From CAMLDH01 sp966250375 (GTDB lineage: Bacteria > Pseudomonadota > Gammaproteobacteria > Burkholderiales > Burkholderiaceae_D), in the NCBI GenBank assembly GCA_966250375.1, contig CBINHE010000081.1:1-18837 (forward strand): DNA of 18,837 bases, in the 5' to 3' direction. A model generated the notes under the pieces. That model ran no database searches. It was not told where the DNA came from and worked only from the letters and a program-made list of their open reading frames with translations. The translations under genes were made by a program, and so were the position numbers. Positions 8,276-15,394 of the stretch are shown piece after piece. Position 1 is the stretch's first letter. Every line of letters starts with the position of its first letter.

Positions 8276-8701
8276 ATGACCCGTATCGACTTTCACAGCA
8301 ACGTCCCCGACAAAATCGCCTATGCCTGCCGCCTGGTACGCAAGGCGCGTGCAGCGAATTGCCAAATCGTGCTGCTGGCCGCGGACCGCAATCAGCTTGC
8401 CGCATTGGATGAGGCGCTTTGGACATTTTCCGAGCAAGATTTTTTGCCGCATGTAATGGCCGGCGATACGCTCGCAGCGCAAACGCCCATCATCTTGACC
8501 GACAACGATGCCGCTGAATTACCGCACCATCAAATTCTGATCAATTTATCGGGAGCGACTCCCAGCCATTTCGCACGGTTTGAGCGCATGTTTGAAATCA
8601 TTTCGTCCAATGACGCAGACAAAATGGCAGGGCGAGACCGCTACCGGTTCTACCAACAGCGTGGTTACCCACTAACCCACTTCGTTGCGGAAAATACATG
8701 A
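8276..8701 (+). CDS. holC: DNA polymerase III chi subunit
   Basis: Chi links the clamp loader, through psi, to single-strand binding protein at the replication fork. The 141-residue protein has the family opening (TRIDFHSNVPDKIAYACRLVRKA), the LWTFSEQDFLPH segment and the C-terminal RYRFYQQRGYPLTHF. It is read from an ATG with no visible Shine-Dalgarno sequence, 92 bases after the DUF4124-glutaredoxin stop. That gap (8184-8275) holds only a weak 5 bp hairpin and no gene. In many proteobacteria holC follows pepA; here it follows prlC and a redox gene. The stop overlaps the next start as ATGA. Confidence 0.93.
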   Translation: MTRIDFHSNVPDKIAYACRLVRKARAANCQIVLLAADRNQLAALDEALWTFSEQDFLPHVMAGDTLAAQTPIILTDNDAAELPHHQILINLSGATPSHFARFERMFEIISSNDADKMAGRDRYRFYQQRGYPLTHFVAENT

Positions 8702-9108
8702 ATAATCCGAACCTCGACGTCGGCATCCCGATTTTGACCGAAATTATCGGCTCCTCAATCGAGTATGGCGTTACCGACAATAGCGGCGTCACAACTTCAC
8801 TCAACACCACTAGCCAGCCTTCAAAAAAAGAAACAGTATCGCCCCCAGCATCTGCAACGGATGACATGACTGATGAACAATTGCGCCATGTCGAAAACGA
8901 GGTAATGGAGCGCGTTTTGCAGCAACTTCTCGGACGCATTGATTGCATGCTTGAACAGCGCGTCAGGGATAGTCTGGCTGATGTATTGCAGACCACCGTC
9001 GAAGGCTTGGCGACCGAAATCCGGCAAGGATTGCAGCAAACCCTCGAAGATGTGGTGGCGCGCGCGGTAACGCAAGAGATCACGCGCTTGCAAACAGAGA
9101 AAAGATAA
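8698..9108 (+). CDS. Unknown alpha-helical protein coupled to holC
   Basis: A 136-residue protein without an assigned function. It has three parts: a short hydrophobic N-terminal motif (about 4-20, NLDVGIPILTEIIGS), a low-complexity Ser/Thr/Pro linker (about 25-58), and a long amphipathic helical region (about 60-136) rich in Glu, Arg, Gln and Leu. The only cysteine lies in the helical part. No signal peptide or membrane segment is seen. The shape and the place after holC recall the DUF2486-type proteins of Burkholderiales; this is from memory and only moderately certain. The ATG overlaps the holC stop by four bases (ATGA), which predicts translational coupling and hints at a partnership with the chi subunit, though nothing in the sequence proves it. 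Confidence 0.8.
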   Translation: MNNPNLDVGIPILTEIIGSSIEYGVTDNSGVTTSLNTTSQPSKKETVSPPASATDDMTDEQLRHVENEVMERVLQQLLGRIDCMLEQRVRDSLADVLQTTVEGLATEIRQGLQQTLEDVVARAVTQEITRLQTEKR

Positions 9109-9128
9109 ATTCCTCCAGAATTTTTTTG

Positions 9129-9163
9129 TTTTCAAACAGAATTTCCCTATTTTTGTTTGAAAA
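9129..9163. promoter_or_regulatory. Long A/T-rich inverted repeat upstream of dadA
   Basis: Ten-base arms TTTTCAAACA (9129-9138) and TGTTTGAAAA (9154-9163) are exact reverse complements with a 15-base centre. The stem has few G/C pairs and no T-run follows, so it is a poor terminator and a better operator candidate. It lies 82 bases before the dadA start. A TACAAT hexamer at 9212-9217 could be the dadA -10, but there is no -35 at normal spacing. Confidence 0.4.
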
Positions 9164-9244
9164 TAAAATTTCAGACGACCTCATTGAATACCCAAACAAT
9201 CTGGAACTTTCTACAATCACCGTCATTGAGTAACGGAGATTGCA

Positions 9245-10561
9245 ATGAAAGTTATCGTCTTGGGTGCAGGCATTATCGGTACCGCTTCTGCATGGTTTTT
9301 GAATAAAGCGGGGCATGATGTCACCGTAATTGAGCGCCAACCCGGTGCCGCGCAAGAAACCAGTTTTGCCAATGGCTGCCAAATTTCGGTGTCGCACGCC
9401 GAACCGTGGGCCAATCCATCTGCGCCGATGAAAGTGCTGAAATGGCTGGGCAAGGAAGATGCGCCTTTGCTGTATCGTTTTCGTCCCGAGTGGTTGCAGT
9501 GGCGATGGGGTCTGCATTTCTTGCGTGAATGCACACCGGCGCGCACCGCAGACAATATCCGTCAAATCGTTGCAATTTCCGAATACAGCCGCCAAACCCT
9601 GCAAGCGGTGCGCGCCGAAACCGGCATTGACTACGATTGCCTGACACGCGGCATCCTGCATTTCTATACCGACAAAAAAGATTTCGAAGAGTCCTTACCT
9701 GCTGCCAAACTGATGCGTGACCTCGGTTGTCAGCGCGACTCGATCAGCGCCGATGAAGTGGTTCGAATCGAGCCGGCACTGGCCAGAATCCGCGACAAGA
9801 TCGTCGGTGGCGATTTCACTGCCAGCGACGAATCGGGCGACATCTACAAATTCACCAGCGGTCTGGCAAAAAAAGCCGCCGAAGCCGGCGTCAAATTTCA
9901 ATTCAACACGAGCGTTACGCGCTTGCTGACGGAAGGCACAGGCGCATCCGCGCAGATTACCGGCGTCGAAATCATCAATCCAGAAGGCCGCCATCAAGTG
10001 TTGCGTGCCGATGCGTTTGTAATGGCAATGGGCAGTTTCTCGGGGCCGTTAGTTAAACCGTTGGGCATTGATTTGATGATTTATCCGGGCAAAGGGTATT
10101 CCGCAACGTACCAGATCACCAATCCGGATATGGCGCCATCGGTCTCTTTAACCGACGACGGCTACAAACTGGTGGTATCGCGACTGGGCGACCGCTTGCG
10201 CGTCGCCGGCACGTGTGAGCTGAACGGCTATACGCGCGAATTGAACACCACTCGCTGTGAAGCAATCACGCGCCGTACGCGTGAATTGTTTCCGGAAGCC
10301 TGCGATTATGAAAACCCGATTTACTGGACCGGCTTGCGGCCGTTGACGCCATCGAATGTGCCTTACATTGGCAAGACGCGCTTCAGTAATCTGTTTCTGA
10401 ACACCGGTCACGGCACGCTCGGCTGGACCATGGGGTGTGGATCGGGCCGCGCAATCGCCGACATTATTTCGGGCCATCAACCCGATGTCGATTTCGCATT
10501 TACCGGTATGCCACGCAGCAAGTCGGGCAAACCAGGCACACTGCGTCCTGCGCAAGTGTAA
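9245..10561 (+). CDS. dadA: D-amino-acid dehydrogenase, small (catalytic) subunit
   Basis: This FAD enzyme oxidatively deaminates D-amino acids, mainly D-alanine to pyruvate, passing electrons to the respiratory chain at the inner membrane. The 438 residues are close to the usual 430-odd. The FAD-binding GxGxxG lies at residues 7-12 (GAGIIG), followed by an acidic strand end (VIER). Family hallmarks include QETSFANGCQISVSHAEPWANP, the YPGKGYSATY segment, and the C-terminal TGLRPLTPSNVPYIG and NTGHGTLGWTMGCGSGR. A clear GGAGA precedes the ATG. Unlike the E. coli dad operon, no alanine racemase gene is adjacent; an Lrp-type regulator converges from the right. A strong terminator follows the stop. 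Confidence 0.95.
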   Translation: MKVIVLGAGIIGTASAWFLNKAGHDVTVIERQPGAAQETSFANGCQISVSHAEPWANPSAPMKVLKWLGKEDAPLLYRFRPEWLQWRWGLHFLRECTPARTADNIRQIVAISEYSRQTLQAVRAETGIDYDCLTRGILHFYTDKKDFEESLPAAKLMRDLGCQRDSISADEVVRIEPALARIRDKIVGGDFTASDESGDIYKFTSGLAKKAAEAGVKFQFNTSVTRLLTEGTGASAQITGVEIINPEGRHQVLRADAFVMAMGSFSGPLVKPLGIDLMIYPGKGYSATYQITNPDMAPSVSLTDDGYKLVVSRLGDRLRVAGTCELNGYTRELNTTRCEAITRRTRELFPEACDYENPIYWTGLRPLTPSNVPYIGKTRFSNLFLNTGHGTLGWTMGCGSGRAIADIISGHQPDVDFAFTGMPRSKSGKPGTLRPAQV

Positions 10562-10584
10562 AAAATTATTCGGCGCAACATGAC

Positions 10585-10619
10585 AAAGGCTGATACGCAG
10601 TGTGCGTATCAGCCTTTTT
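10585..10619 (+). terminator. Rho-independent terminator of dadA
   Basis: Fifteen-base arms, AAAGGCTGATACGCA (10585-10599) and TGCGTATCAGCCTTT (10603-10617), pair perfectly around a GTG loop, and five T residues end the structure. It lies 23 bases after the dadA stop. The other strand has a shorter T-run, so it probably works mainly for dadA. Confidence 0.92.
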
Positions 10620-10705
10620 CTTTCACCGATGCTTATCAGAAAGAATGCCAACTGAGCATAGAAGAAGGCGCCAATTCAAGGAAAGCAATAAAGACTGCAA
10701 TCAAG

Positions 10706-11215
10706 TTATTTGGCGACGCGTACTTGTACCGTGGCAGCTTTTTCATCGAATGCGATACGTGTAGCGAACTTGGCGCGCTTCATTGGGAAGCGGGATTGGA
10801 AGTGGCGTACATTGCCTGATCCGGAAATGACACGCCGGACAAATTGGTAGTAGGCGTCCATATCGATCACATGCACGACCAGGAAATAATCGTAGTCGCC
10901 GGACACGAAGTAACACTGCATGACTTCTGCCTCCTTGGACATGCGTGCTTCGAATTCTTGCATGTGTTCATCGGATTGGTTGTTCAACGATACTTCGAGG
11001 AAGGCAAGCATGCCATAGCCAAGCGCAAAAGGATCGACCATCGCGACATCGGCGCTGATAATGCCTGCCTCGCGCAAATCGCGGATGCGGCGCAAACAGG
11101 TGGGCTGGGAAATATGCACCTTATCGGCCAAAGTGCGCGTCGGTATCTGATTGTCCTTCTGCAAGAGGTTCAAAATCTTGCGATCGACCTTATCGAGAAC
11201 ATGAAATTTCGGCAT
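10706..11215 (-). CDS. Lrp/AsnC family transcriptional regulator
   Basis: A 169-residue feast/famine regulator. The N-terminal winged helix-turn-helix covers about residues 8-60 (LDKVDRKILNLLQKDNQIPT, then LADKVHISQPTCLRRIRDL). The C-terminal part is the ligand-sensing RAM domain (about 70-155), including VSGDYDYFLVVHVIDMDAYYQ. The length is close to E. coli Lrp (164). It converges on dadA and diverges from a LIV-type binding protein gene, so regulation of D-alanine catabolism or amino acid uptake is a reasonable guess, but the effector cannot be read from sequence. No strong Shine-Dalgarno sequence is seen. A TATAGT hexamer (minus strand, 11247-11242) may be its -10. Whether it is the global Lrp or a local regulator of dadA is open. 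Confidence 0.93.
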   Translation of the reverse strand: MPKFHVLDKVDRKILNLLQKDNQIPTRTLADKVHISQPTCLRRIRDLREAGIISADVAMVDPFALGYGMLAFLEVSLNNQSDEHMQEFEARMSKEAEVMQCYFVSGDYDYFLVVHVIDMDAYYQFVRRVISGSGNVRHFQSRFPMKRAKFATRIAFDEKAATVQVRVAK

Positions 11216-11291
11216 ATAAAAAATGTGAAAAGCCCAAGGAAACTATACAAAACTCTTTGCGAACCGCTTCTTCTGTTGTACCGTCTTTTTG

Positions 11292-11306
11292 TTCAGAAAT
11301 ACTGAA
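11292..11306. promoter_or_regulatory. Candidate Lrp-type operator between lrp-like gene and binding protein
   Basis: TTCAGAAATACTGAA is a perfect inverted repeat with 5-base arms and a 5-base A/T centre. It lies in the 143-base divergent gap, 77 bases from the regulator start and 53 bases from the binding-protein start. CAG-A/T-CTG symmetry resembles the core of the E. coli Lrp consensus, although the spacing is shorter. No convincing full promoter was found for either gene. Confidence 0.45.
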
Positions 11307-11358
11307 TAGATAAGTGTTGCAGTTACCTTGTTTTTTTTCAATCCTTTGGAGGAAATTT

Positions 11359-12504
11359 ATGCAGTGCAAGACAAAAATGATTCCGCTAGCTGGCGCCATT
11401 GCATTTGCGTTGGCAGGTACCGTTTACGCACAGGAACAAATCGTCAAGATCGGCCACGTCGGTCCGATGTCCGGCCCCAGTGCTCACATGGGCAAGGACA
11501 ATGAAAATGGCGCCAAAATGGCGATCGACGAACTGAATGCCAAAGGCGTTATCATCGGCGGCAAAAAAGTAAAATTCGAACTGCTGTCTGAAGATGACGG
11601 CGCCGATCCAAAACAAGGTACTGCTGCAGCGCAAAAGCTGGTTGATGCGAAAGTCAACGGCGTCATCGGCCACCTGAATTCCGGCACCTCAATCCCGGCA
11701 TCCAAAATCTACAGCGAAGCCGGCATTCCGCAAATCTCCCCAGCATCAACCAGCACGAAATACACGCAACAAGGCTTTAAAACAACATTCCGCGTTGTCG
11801 CGAACGACGGCCAACTAGGCGGCACATTGGGTCGTTATGCCGTGCTGACCAGCAAAGCCAAGAAAGTCGCCGTGATCGACGACCGTACTGCCTATGGCCA
11901 AGGCGTCGCTGAAGAGTTCACCAAAGGCGCCAAGAGCAAGGGTGCCAACGTCGTTGCCCGGGAATTCACCAACGACAAGGCAACCGATTTCAACGCGATT
12001 CTGACCAAGATCAAGGCAAAGAACCCTGACGTCGTCTTCTTCGGCGGCATGGATGCGGTTGCCGGCCCGATGCTGCGTCAAATGAAACAACTGGGACTCA
12101 ATGCCAAGTTCATGGGTGGTGACGGTATGTGCTCCGAAGGCTTGGCAAAGCTGGCTGGCGATGGAATGGCTGACGACCAAGTCATCTGCGCGGAAGCCGG
12201 CGGGGTAGAAGATGCACAGAAAAAAGGCATGGAAGACTTCAGAGCAGCGTACAAGAAAAAGTTTGGCATCGAGGTGCAACTTTATGCACCGTACGTGTAT
12301 GACGCCACCATGACCATGGTTGATGCAATGGTTAAGGCTGGCTCCGCCGAGCCGGCAAAGTACTTGCCTGTTCTGGCTAAAATCAAGCATAAAGGTGTTA
12401 CCGGCAATATCGCGTTTGATGCAAAAGGCGACATTCAAGACGGCACACTGACGCTGTACACTTACAAGGCTGGCAAGCGTACGCAATTGGCTGTTACCAG
12501 GTAA
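11359..12504 (+). CDS. Branched-chain amino acid ABC transporter, periplasmic binding protein
   Basis: A 381-residue LIV-type solute receptor (LivJ/LivK/BraC family) that captures leucine, isoleucine, valine or related amino acids in the periplasm for an ABC importer. The signal peptide covers residues 1-24 (cleavage after VYA). The mature protein opens with VKIGHVGPMSGPSAHMGKD and has the ligand-site segment GVIGHLNSGTSIPAS and then ISPASTSTKYT. The start at 11359 is chosen because GGAGG lies 6 bases before it and it gives a normal signal peptide. The frame stays open 15 codons further up, which would add an unlikely leader. No permease or ATPase genes are adjacent, so it must pair with a transporter encoded elsewhere. 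The divergent Lrp-type gene is its likely regulator. Confidence 0.93.
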   Translation: MQCKTKMIPLAGAIAFALAGTVYAQEQIVKIGHVGPMSGPSAHMGKDNENGAKMAIDELNAKGVIIGGKKVKFELLSEDDGADPKQGTAAAQKLVDAKVNGVIGHLNSGTSIPASKIYSEAGIPQISPASTSTKYTQQGFKTTFRVVANDGQLGGTLGRYAVLTSKAKKVAVIDDRTAYGQGVAEEFTKGAKSKGANVVAREFTNDKATDFNAILTKIKAKNPDVVFFGGMDAVAGPMLRQMKQLGLNAKFMGGDGMCSEGLAKLAGDGMADDQVICAEAGGVEDAQKKGMEDFRAAYKKKFGIEVQLYAPYVYDATMTMVDAMVKAGSAEPAKYLPVLAKIKHKGVTGNIAFDAKGDIQDGTLTLYTYKAGKRTQLAVTR

Positions 12505-12530
12505 TTAATCAGTCTTTAGTTTTGCAAGGG

Positions 12531-12565
12531 GCGCCTCGGTCTTCGAACCCAGGTGCTTTCTTTTT
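12531..12565 (+). terminator. First terminator-like hairpin after the binding protein
   Basis: GCGCCT-C-GGT (12531-12540) can pair with ACC-C-AGGTGC (12547-12556) with one mismatch and one G-U pair around CTTCGA, followed by a T-rich tail (TTTCTTTTT). It starts 26 bases after the stop. It is weaker than the second hairpin at 12594. Confidence 0.5.
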
Positions 12566-12593
12566 CGGCCCAGCCAAACGGATCAAATGCAAT

Positions 12594-12622
12594 AAAAAAG
12601 CGCTCGTATGAGCGCTTTTTTT
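12594..12622. terminator. Bidirectional rho-independent terminator
   Basis: AAAAAAGCGCTC (12594-12605) and GAGCGCTTTTTT (12610-12621) pair perfectly around GTAT. The A-run on one side and T-run on the other let it stop both the binding-protein transcript (plus) and the convergent cytochrome transcript (minus), whose stop is 19 bases away. Confidence 0.92.
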
Positions 12623-12640
12623 GTTGAAGCAAAAAACCGA

Positions 12641-12949
12641 TTATTTCAGTGTCAAAATCCATTTGACCAAGGTACGGGCTTCCGCTTCAGTCACTTGTGT
12701 ATTGGCAGGCATAGGCACTGCACCCCATACACCGCTACCGCCCTTCAATACCTTTTGCGTCAGTTTGTTTTCCGCATCCTTCTGACCCGCGTATTTTGCT
12801 GCCACGTCCTTATAAGCCGGACCCACCACTTTATTTCCAATTGCATGACAAGCCATGCAATTTTTCGCTTTTGCCAAATCGGCATTTGCCATAGCGGCAT
12901 TGGAAGCGAATGCGCTCACAGCCAAACAGACTAATAAAGAACGTTTCAT
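12641..12949 (-). CDS. Small periplasmic c-type cytochrome (class I)
   Basis: A 102-residue single-haem electron carrier of the cytochrome c551/c8 kind. Residues 1-23 are a signal peptide (cleavage after ANA), leaving about 79 residues. Haem attaches through CMACH (C31, C34, H35), and M80 in GAVPMPAN is the likely sixth iron ligand. The closing helix is EAEARTLVKWIL. The ATG at 12949 is chosen because GGAGA lies just upstream and a proper signal peptide begins there; the frame is open 31 codons further, but that part looks like untranslated leader. Its redox partner is not in the window. Confidence 0.93.
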   Translation of the reverse strand: MKRSLLVCLAVSAFASNAAMANADLAKAKNCMACHAIGNKVVGPAYKDVAAKYAGQKDAENKLTQKVLKGGSGVWGAVPMPANTQVTEAEARTLVKWILTLK

Positions 12950-12977
12950 TGCTTTCTCCAAGGGAATAACTTGCATT

Positions 12978-13005
12978 ATTTTACCGTCTTTTATTCGTAT
13001 TCCAA
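12978..13005 (-). promoter_or_regulatory. Candidate promoter of the cytochrome c gene
   Basis: On the minus strand, TTGGAA (13005-13000) and TAAAAT (12983-12978) are 16 bases apart, with four and five matches to sigma70 consensus. The predicted leader is about 20 bases. The pair lies inside the upstream open frame, which argues against the longer cytochrome start. Confidence 0.4.
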
Positions 13006-13057
13006 CATACGTGTCTGTATGAAACGCACAACGCTCCCACACCGTTGACCATATTGG

Positions 13058-13086
13058 TTGACCGTAACACTCTTTAACAATATGCT
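13058..13086 (+). promoter_or_regulatory. Candidate promoter of the small membrane protein gene
   Basis: TTGACC (13058-13063) and TATGCT (13081-13086) are 17 bases apart. Transcription would start near 13093, just before the GGAG at 13097-13100, giving a very short leader. The -35 is part of a GTTGACC direct repeat (13044-13050 and 13057-13063). Confidence 0.4.
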
Positions 13087-13105
13087 GCCGGGAAATGGAG
13101 CTATC

Positions 13106-13321
13106 ATGTTTTTAATCATTTCTATTGTCGCATTAATAATTCTGAGATATTTTGAAATCGGCCCATTCGCCAATCTATCCTGGGGGTGGATTGTCGGGCT
13201 GATGGCGATCGCATTTATCTGGTTTGAATTCATCGAAAGAATGTTAGGTTTGGACAAGCGCAAAGCTCACGAACAATTAGAAAAAGCGCGCAAGGAACGC
13301 GTAAAGAATACCTTCAAATAA
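13106..13321 (+). CDS. Small Trp-rich membrane protein
   Basis: A 71-residue protein that fits the betaproteobacterial 'small Trp-rich protein' family (TIGR04438, from memory). It has a hydrophobic first helix (about 1-14), the family-like YFEIGPFANLSWGW stretch, a second hydrophobic helix (about 25-41), and a charged, Lys/Arg/Glu-rich cytoplasmic tail (about 48-71, DKRKAHEQLEKARKERVK). The function of the family is not known to me. The ATG at 13106 is chosen because GGAG lies 5 bases upstream and the membrane helix starts there; the frame opens 16 codons earlier. It is divergent from the cytochrome gene and convergent with ilvD, so it forms its own unit. Confidence 0.85.
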   Translation: MFLIISIVALIILRYFEIGPFANLSWGWIVGLMAIAFIWFEFIERMLGLDKRKAHEQLEKARKERVKNTFK

Positions 13322-13348
13322 TACGGAATCAACTATCCATCAAATACG

Positions 13349-13377
13349 AAAAAGGCCGGATGAATTCCAGCCTTTTT
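13349..13377. terminator. Bidirectional terminator between the small membrane protein and ilvD
   Basis: AAAAAGGCCGG (13349-13359) pairs with CCAGCCTTTTT (13367-13377) with one mismatch around ATGAATT. A and T runs flank the stem, so it can serve the plus-strand gene ending at 13321 and ilvD, whose stop is at 13400 on the minus strand. Confidence 0.85.
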
Positions 13378-13399
13378 CATGCAACAAGAGCATCAAAAA

Positions 13400-15277
13400 T
13401 TATCTTTTCTTCAGTTGCGACAAATCGCGCACCGCACCCCGATCGGCTGAGGTCGCCAACGCGGCATAGGCTTGCAGCGCTTGTGACACCACGCGTTGCC
13501 GATTCACTGGCTTCCACGCTTGTTCCCCCTTGGCTTCCATCGCAGCACGACGTTGCGCCAATTCCGCTTCACTGATCTTCAGGTGCATACGCCGCTCAGG
13601 GATGTCAATCTCGATCGTATCGCCTTCTTCGACCAAAGCGATCGCACCGCCTTCCGCCGCTTCGGGTGATGCATGCCCAATCACCAAGCCGGACGAGCCA
13701 CCGGAAAAACGCCCATCGGTGAACAATGCGCAGGCTTTTCCCAAACCTTTTGACTTGATGTAGGAAGTCGGGTAAAGCATTTCCTGCATGCCGGGACCGC
13801 CTTTGGGGCCTTCGTAGCGGATCACGACCACATCGCCCTCTTTCACCGCATCGCCCAGAATTGCCTCAACCGCATCATCCTGACTTTCAAAAACACGTGC
13901 GGTACCGGTAAATTTGAGAATGCTTTCATCGACGCCGGCGGTTTTTACAATGCAGCCATTTTCCGCCAGATTGCCATACAGAACGGCGAGGCCGCCATCT
14001 TGTGAATACGCATGCGCCTTATCGCGAATACAGCCGTTAGCACGGTCCATATCCAGTTTATCGAAGCGCTTGTTTTGCGAAAACGCGACTTGCGTCGGTA
14101 TGCCGCCCGGTGCGGCGCTGAAAAGCGCATGTACAGCAGCATCTTGCGTGCGCATGATGTCATTCTGCGCAATCGCATCGCCCAAGGTCTTGCTATGCAC
14201 CGAATACACACTAGTATCCAGCAAACCCGCGCGATCGAGCTCGCCCAGAATGCTGATGATGCCGCCGGCGCGATGCACGTCTTCAATGTGATAATCTTGG
14301 GTCGCCGGCGCCACTTTGCACAGGCAGGGCACCTTGCGCGAAATGCGATCGATATCGGCCATATTGAATTCAACGCCGCCCTCCTGTGCGGCGGCAAGCA
14401 AATGCAGTACTGTGTTGGTTGAGCCGCCCATCGATACATCCAGCGCCATCGCGTTTTCAAATGCCGCCTTGGTCGCAATGCTGCGCGGCAGGATGCTGGC
14501 GTCGTCCTGCTCGTAGTAACGCTTGGCCAGTTCAACCACCAGACGGCCGGCGCGCAAGAACAATTCCTTGCGATCGGCGTGGGTGGCGAGAATGGTGCCA
14601 TTGCCCGGCAATGACAATCCCAGCGCCTCGGTCAGACAGTTCATTGAATTCGCAGTAAACATGCCGGAGCAGGAACCGCACGTCGGACAGGCCGAACGCT
14701 CGATGTTGGCTACCTGCTCATCCGACACCTTCGGATCGCCGGCCTGAATCATGGCATCGATCAAATCGACCTTGATGATTTTTTGCATGCCTTCCTGCTT
14801 GCCATGCAATGCCTCGATAACCTTGCCGGCTTCCATCGGCCCGCCTGATACAAACACGACTGGAATATTCAGGCGCATTGCCGCCATCAACATGCCCGGC
14901 GTGATCTTGTCACAGTTGGAGATACACACCATCGCATCGGCGCAATGCGCATTGACCATGTATTCGACAGAGTCGGCGATCAACTCGCGCGAAGGCAGCG
15001 AATACAACATCCCGCCGTGGCCCATCGCAATACCGTCATCGACCGCAATCGTATTGAACTCTTTTGCAACGCCCCCTGCTGCTTCGATTTCGCGCGCCAC
15101 CATTTGCCCCAGATCCTTGAGGTGGACGTGACCCGGCACAAATTGAGTAAACGAATTTACCACCGCAATGATCGGCTTGTCGAAATCGCCATCTTTCATG
15201 CCTGTGGCACGCCACAGTGCACGTGCGCCAGCCATATTGCGGCCGTGAGTAGTGGTACGGGAACGGTATTGCGGCAT
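13400..15277 (-). CDS. ilvD: Dihydroxy-acid dehydratase
   Basis: It dehydrates 2,3-dihydroxy-isovalerate and -methylvalerate, the third common step of valine, isoleucine and leucine synthesis; the product also feeds pantothenate. At 625 residues it fits the E. coli-type enzyme. Iron-sulfur and metal residues are in place: C122 in SNCDKITPGM and C197/C200/C203 in ACPTCGSCSG. The C-terminal GRFSGGSSGLVIGHASPEAA motif, at exactly the allowed length, is intact. The start is set at ATG 15277, with GGAG 7 bases upstream (MPQYRSRTTTHGR). A TTG two codons earlier (15283) also keeps the frame open but is too close to the GGAG. A perfect TTGACA lies upstream on the minus strand (15359-15354) without a good -10. 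A LysR-type gene is divergent from it. Confidence 0.97.
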   Translation of the reverse strand: MPQYRSRTTTHGRNMAGARALWRATGMKDGDFDKPIIAVVNSFTQFVPGHVHLKDLGQMVAREIEAAGGVAKEFNTIAVDDGIAMGHGGMLYSLPSRELIADSVEYMVNAHCADAMVCISNCDKITPGMLMAAMRLNIPVVFVSGGPMEAGKVIEALHGKQEGMQKIIKVDLIDAMIQAGDPKVSDEQVANIERSACPTCGSCSGMFTANSMNCLTEALGLSLPGNGTILATHADRKELFLRAGRLVVELAKRYYEQDDASILPRSIATKAAFENAMALDVSMGGSTNTVLHLLAAAQEGGVEFNMADIDRISRKVPCLCKVAPATQDYHIEDVHRAGGIISILGELDRAGLLDTSVYSVHSKTLGDAIAQNDIMRTQDAAVHALFSAAPGGIPTQVAFSQNKRFDKLDMDRANGCIRDKAHAYSQDGGLAVLYGNLAENGCIVKTAGVDESILKFTGTARVFESQDDAVEAILGDAVKEGDVVVIRYEGPKGGPGMQEMLYPTSYIKSKGLGKACALFTDGRFSGGSSGLVIGHASPEAAEGGAIALVEEGDTIEIDIPERRMHLKISEAELAQRRAAMEAKGEQAWKPVNRQRVVSQALQAYAALATSADRGAVRDLSQLKKR

Positions 15278-15394
15278 GGTCAATCTCCAGAATTTGGCGA
15301 ACTTAAAAAATTTGACGAGTTTAGAAAGCTAGAGTGCCTTGCCTATAGCTGCGTGTCAAATATATGATTCATTCTTCATTAAGTCGAAATAGAT

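Noticed and set aside
8158..8412. Plus-strand frame spanning the gap before holC
   Set aside because: It overlaps the end of the DUF4124-glutaredoxin gene and the start of holC in another frame and has no domain; the gap appears to be non-coding.
10580..10819. 79-codon plus-strand frame after dadA
   Set aside because: It begins inside the dadA terminator hairpin and its second half is antisense to the Lrp-type gene; no ribosome binding site.
11314..11358. Longer N-terminus for the LIV binding protein
   Set aside because: The extra 15 codons lie before a strong GGAGG and would put a leader in front of a normal signal peptide.
12505..12640. Small RNA gene between the binding protein and the cytochrome
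   Set aside because: The two hairpins are explained as tandem terminators and no promoter is seen before them.
12608..12934. 108-codon plus-strand frame opposite the cytochrome gene
   Set aside because: It starts in the bidirectional terminator and is antisense to a cytochrome with clear haem motifs.
12950..13042. Longer N-terminus for the cytochrome
   Set aside because: The extra 31 residues precede a complete signal peptide and contain the predicted promoter; the GGAGA supports the start at 12949.
15278..15394. LysR-type binding site in the ilvD/regulator gap
   Set aside because: Short symmetric pieces exist (ATGA-T-TCAT at 15364-15372, TATA pairs), but none has the T-N11-A spacing with good dyad symmetry, so no operator is called.
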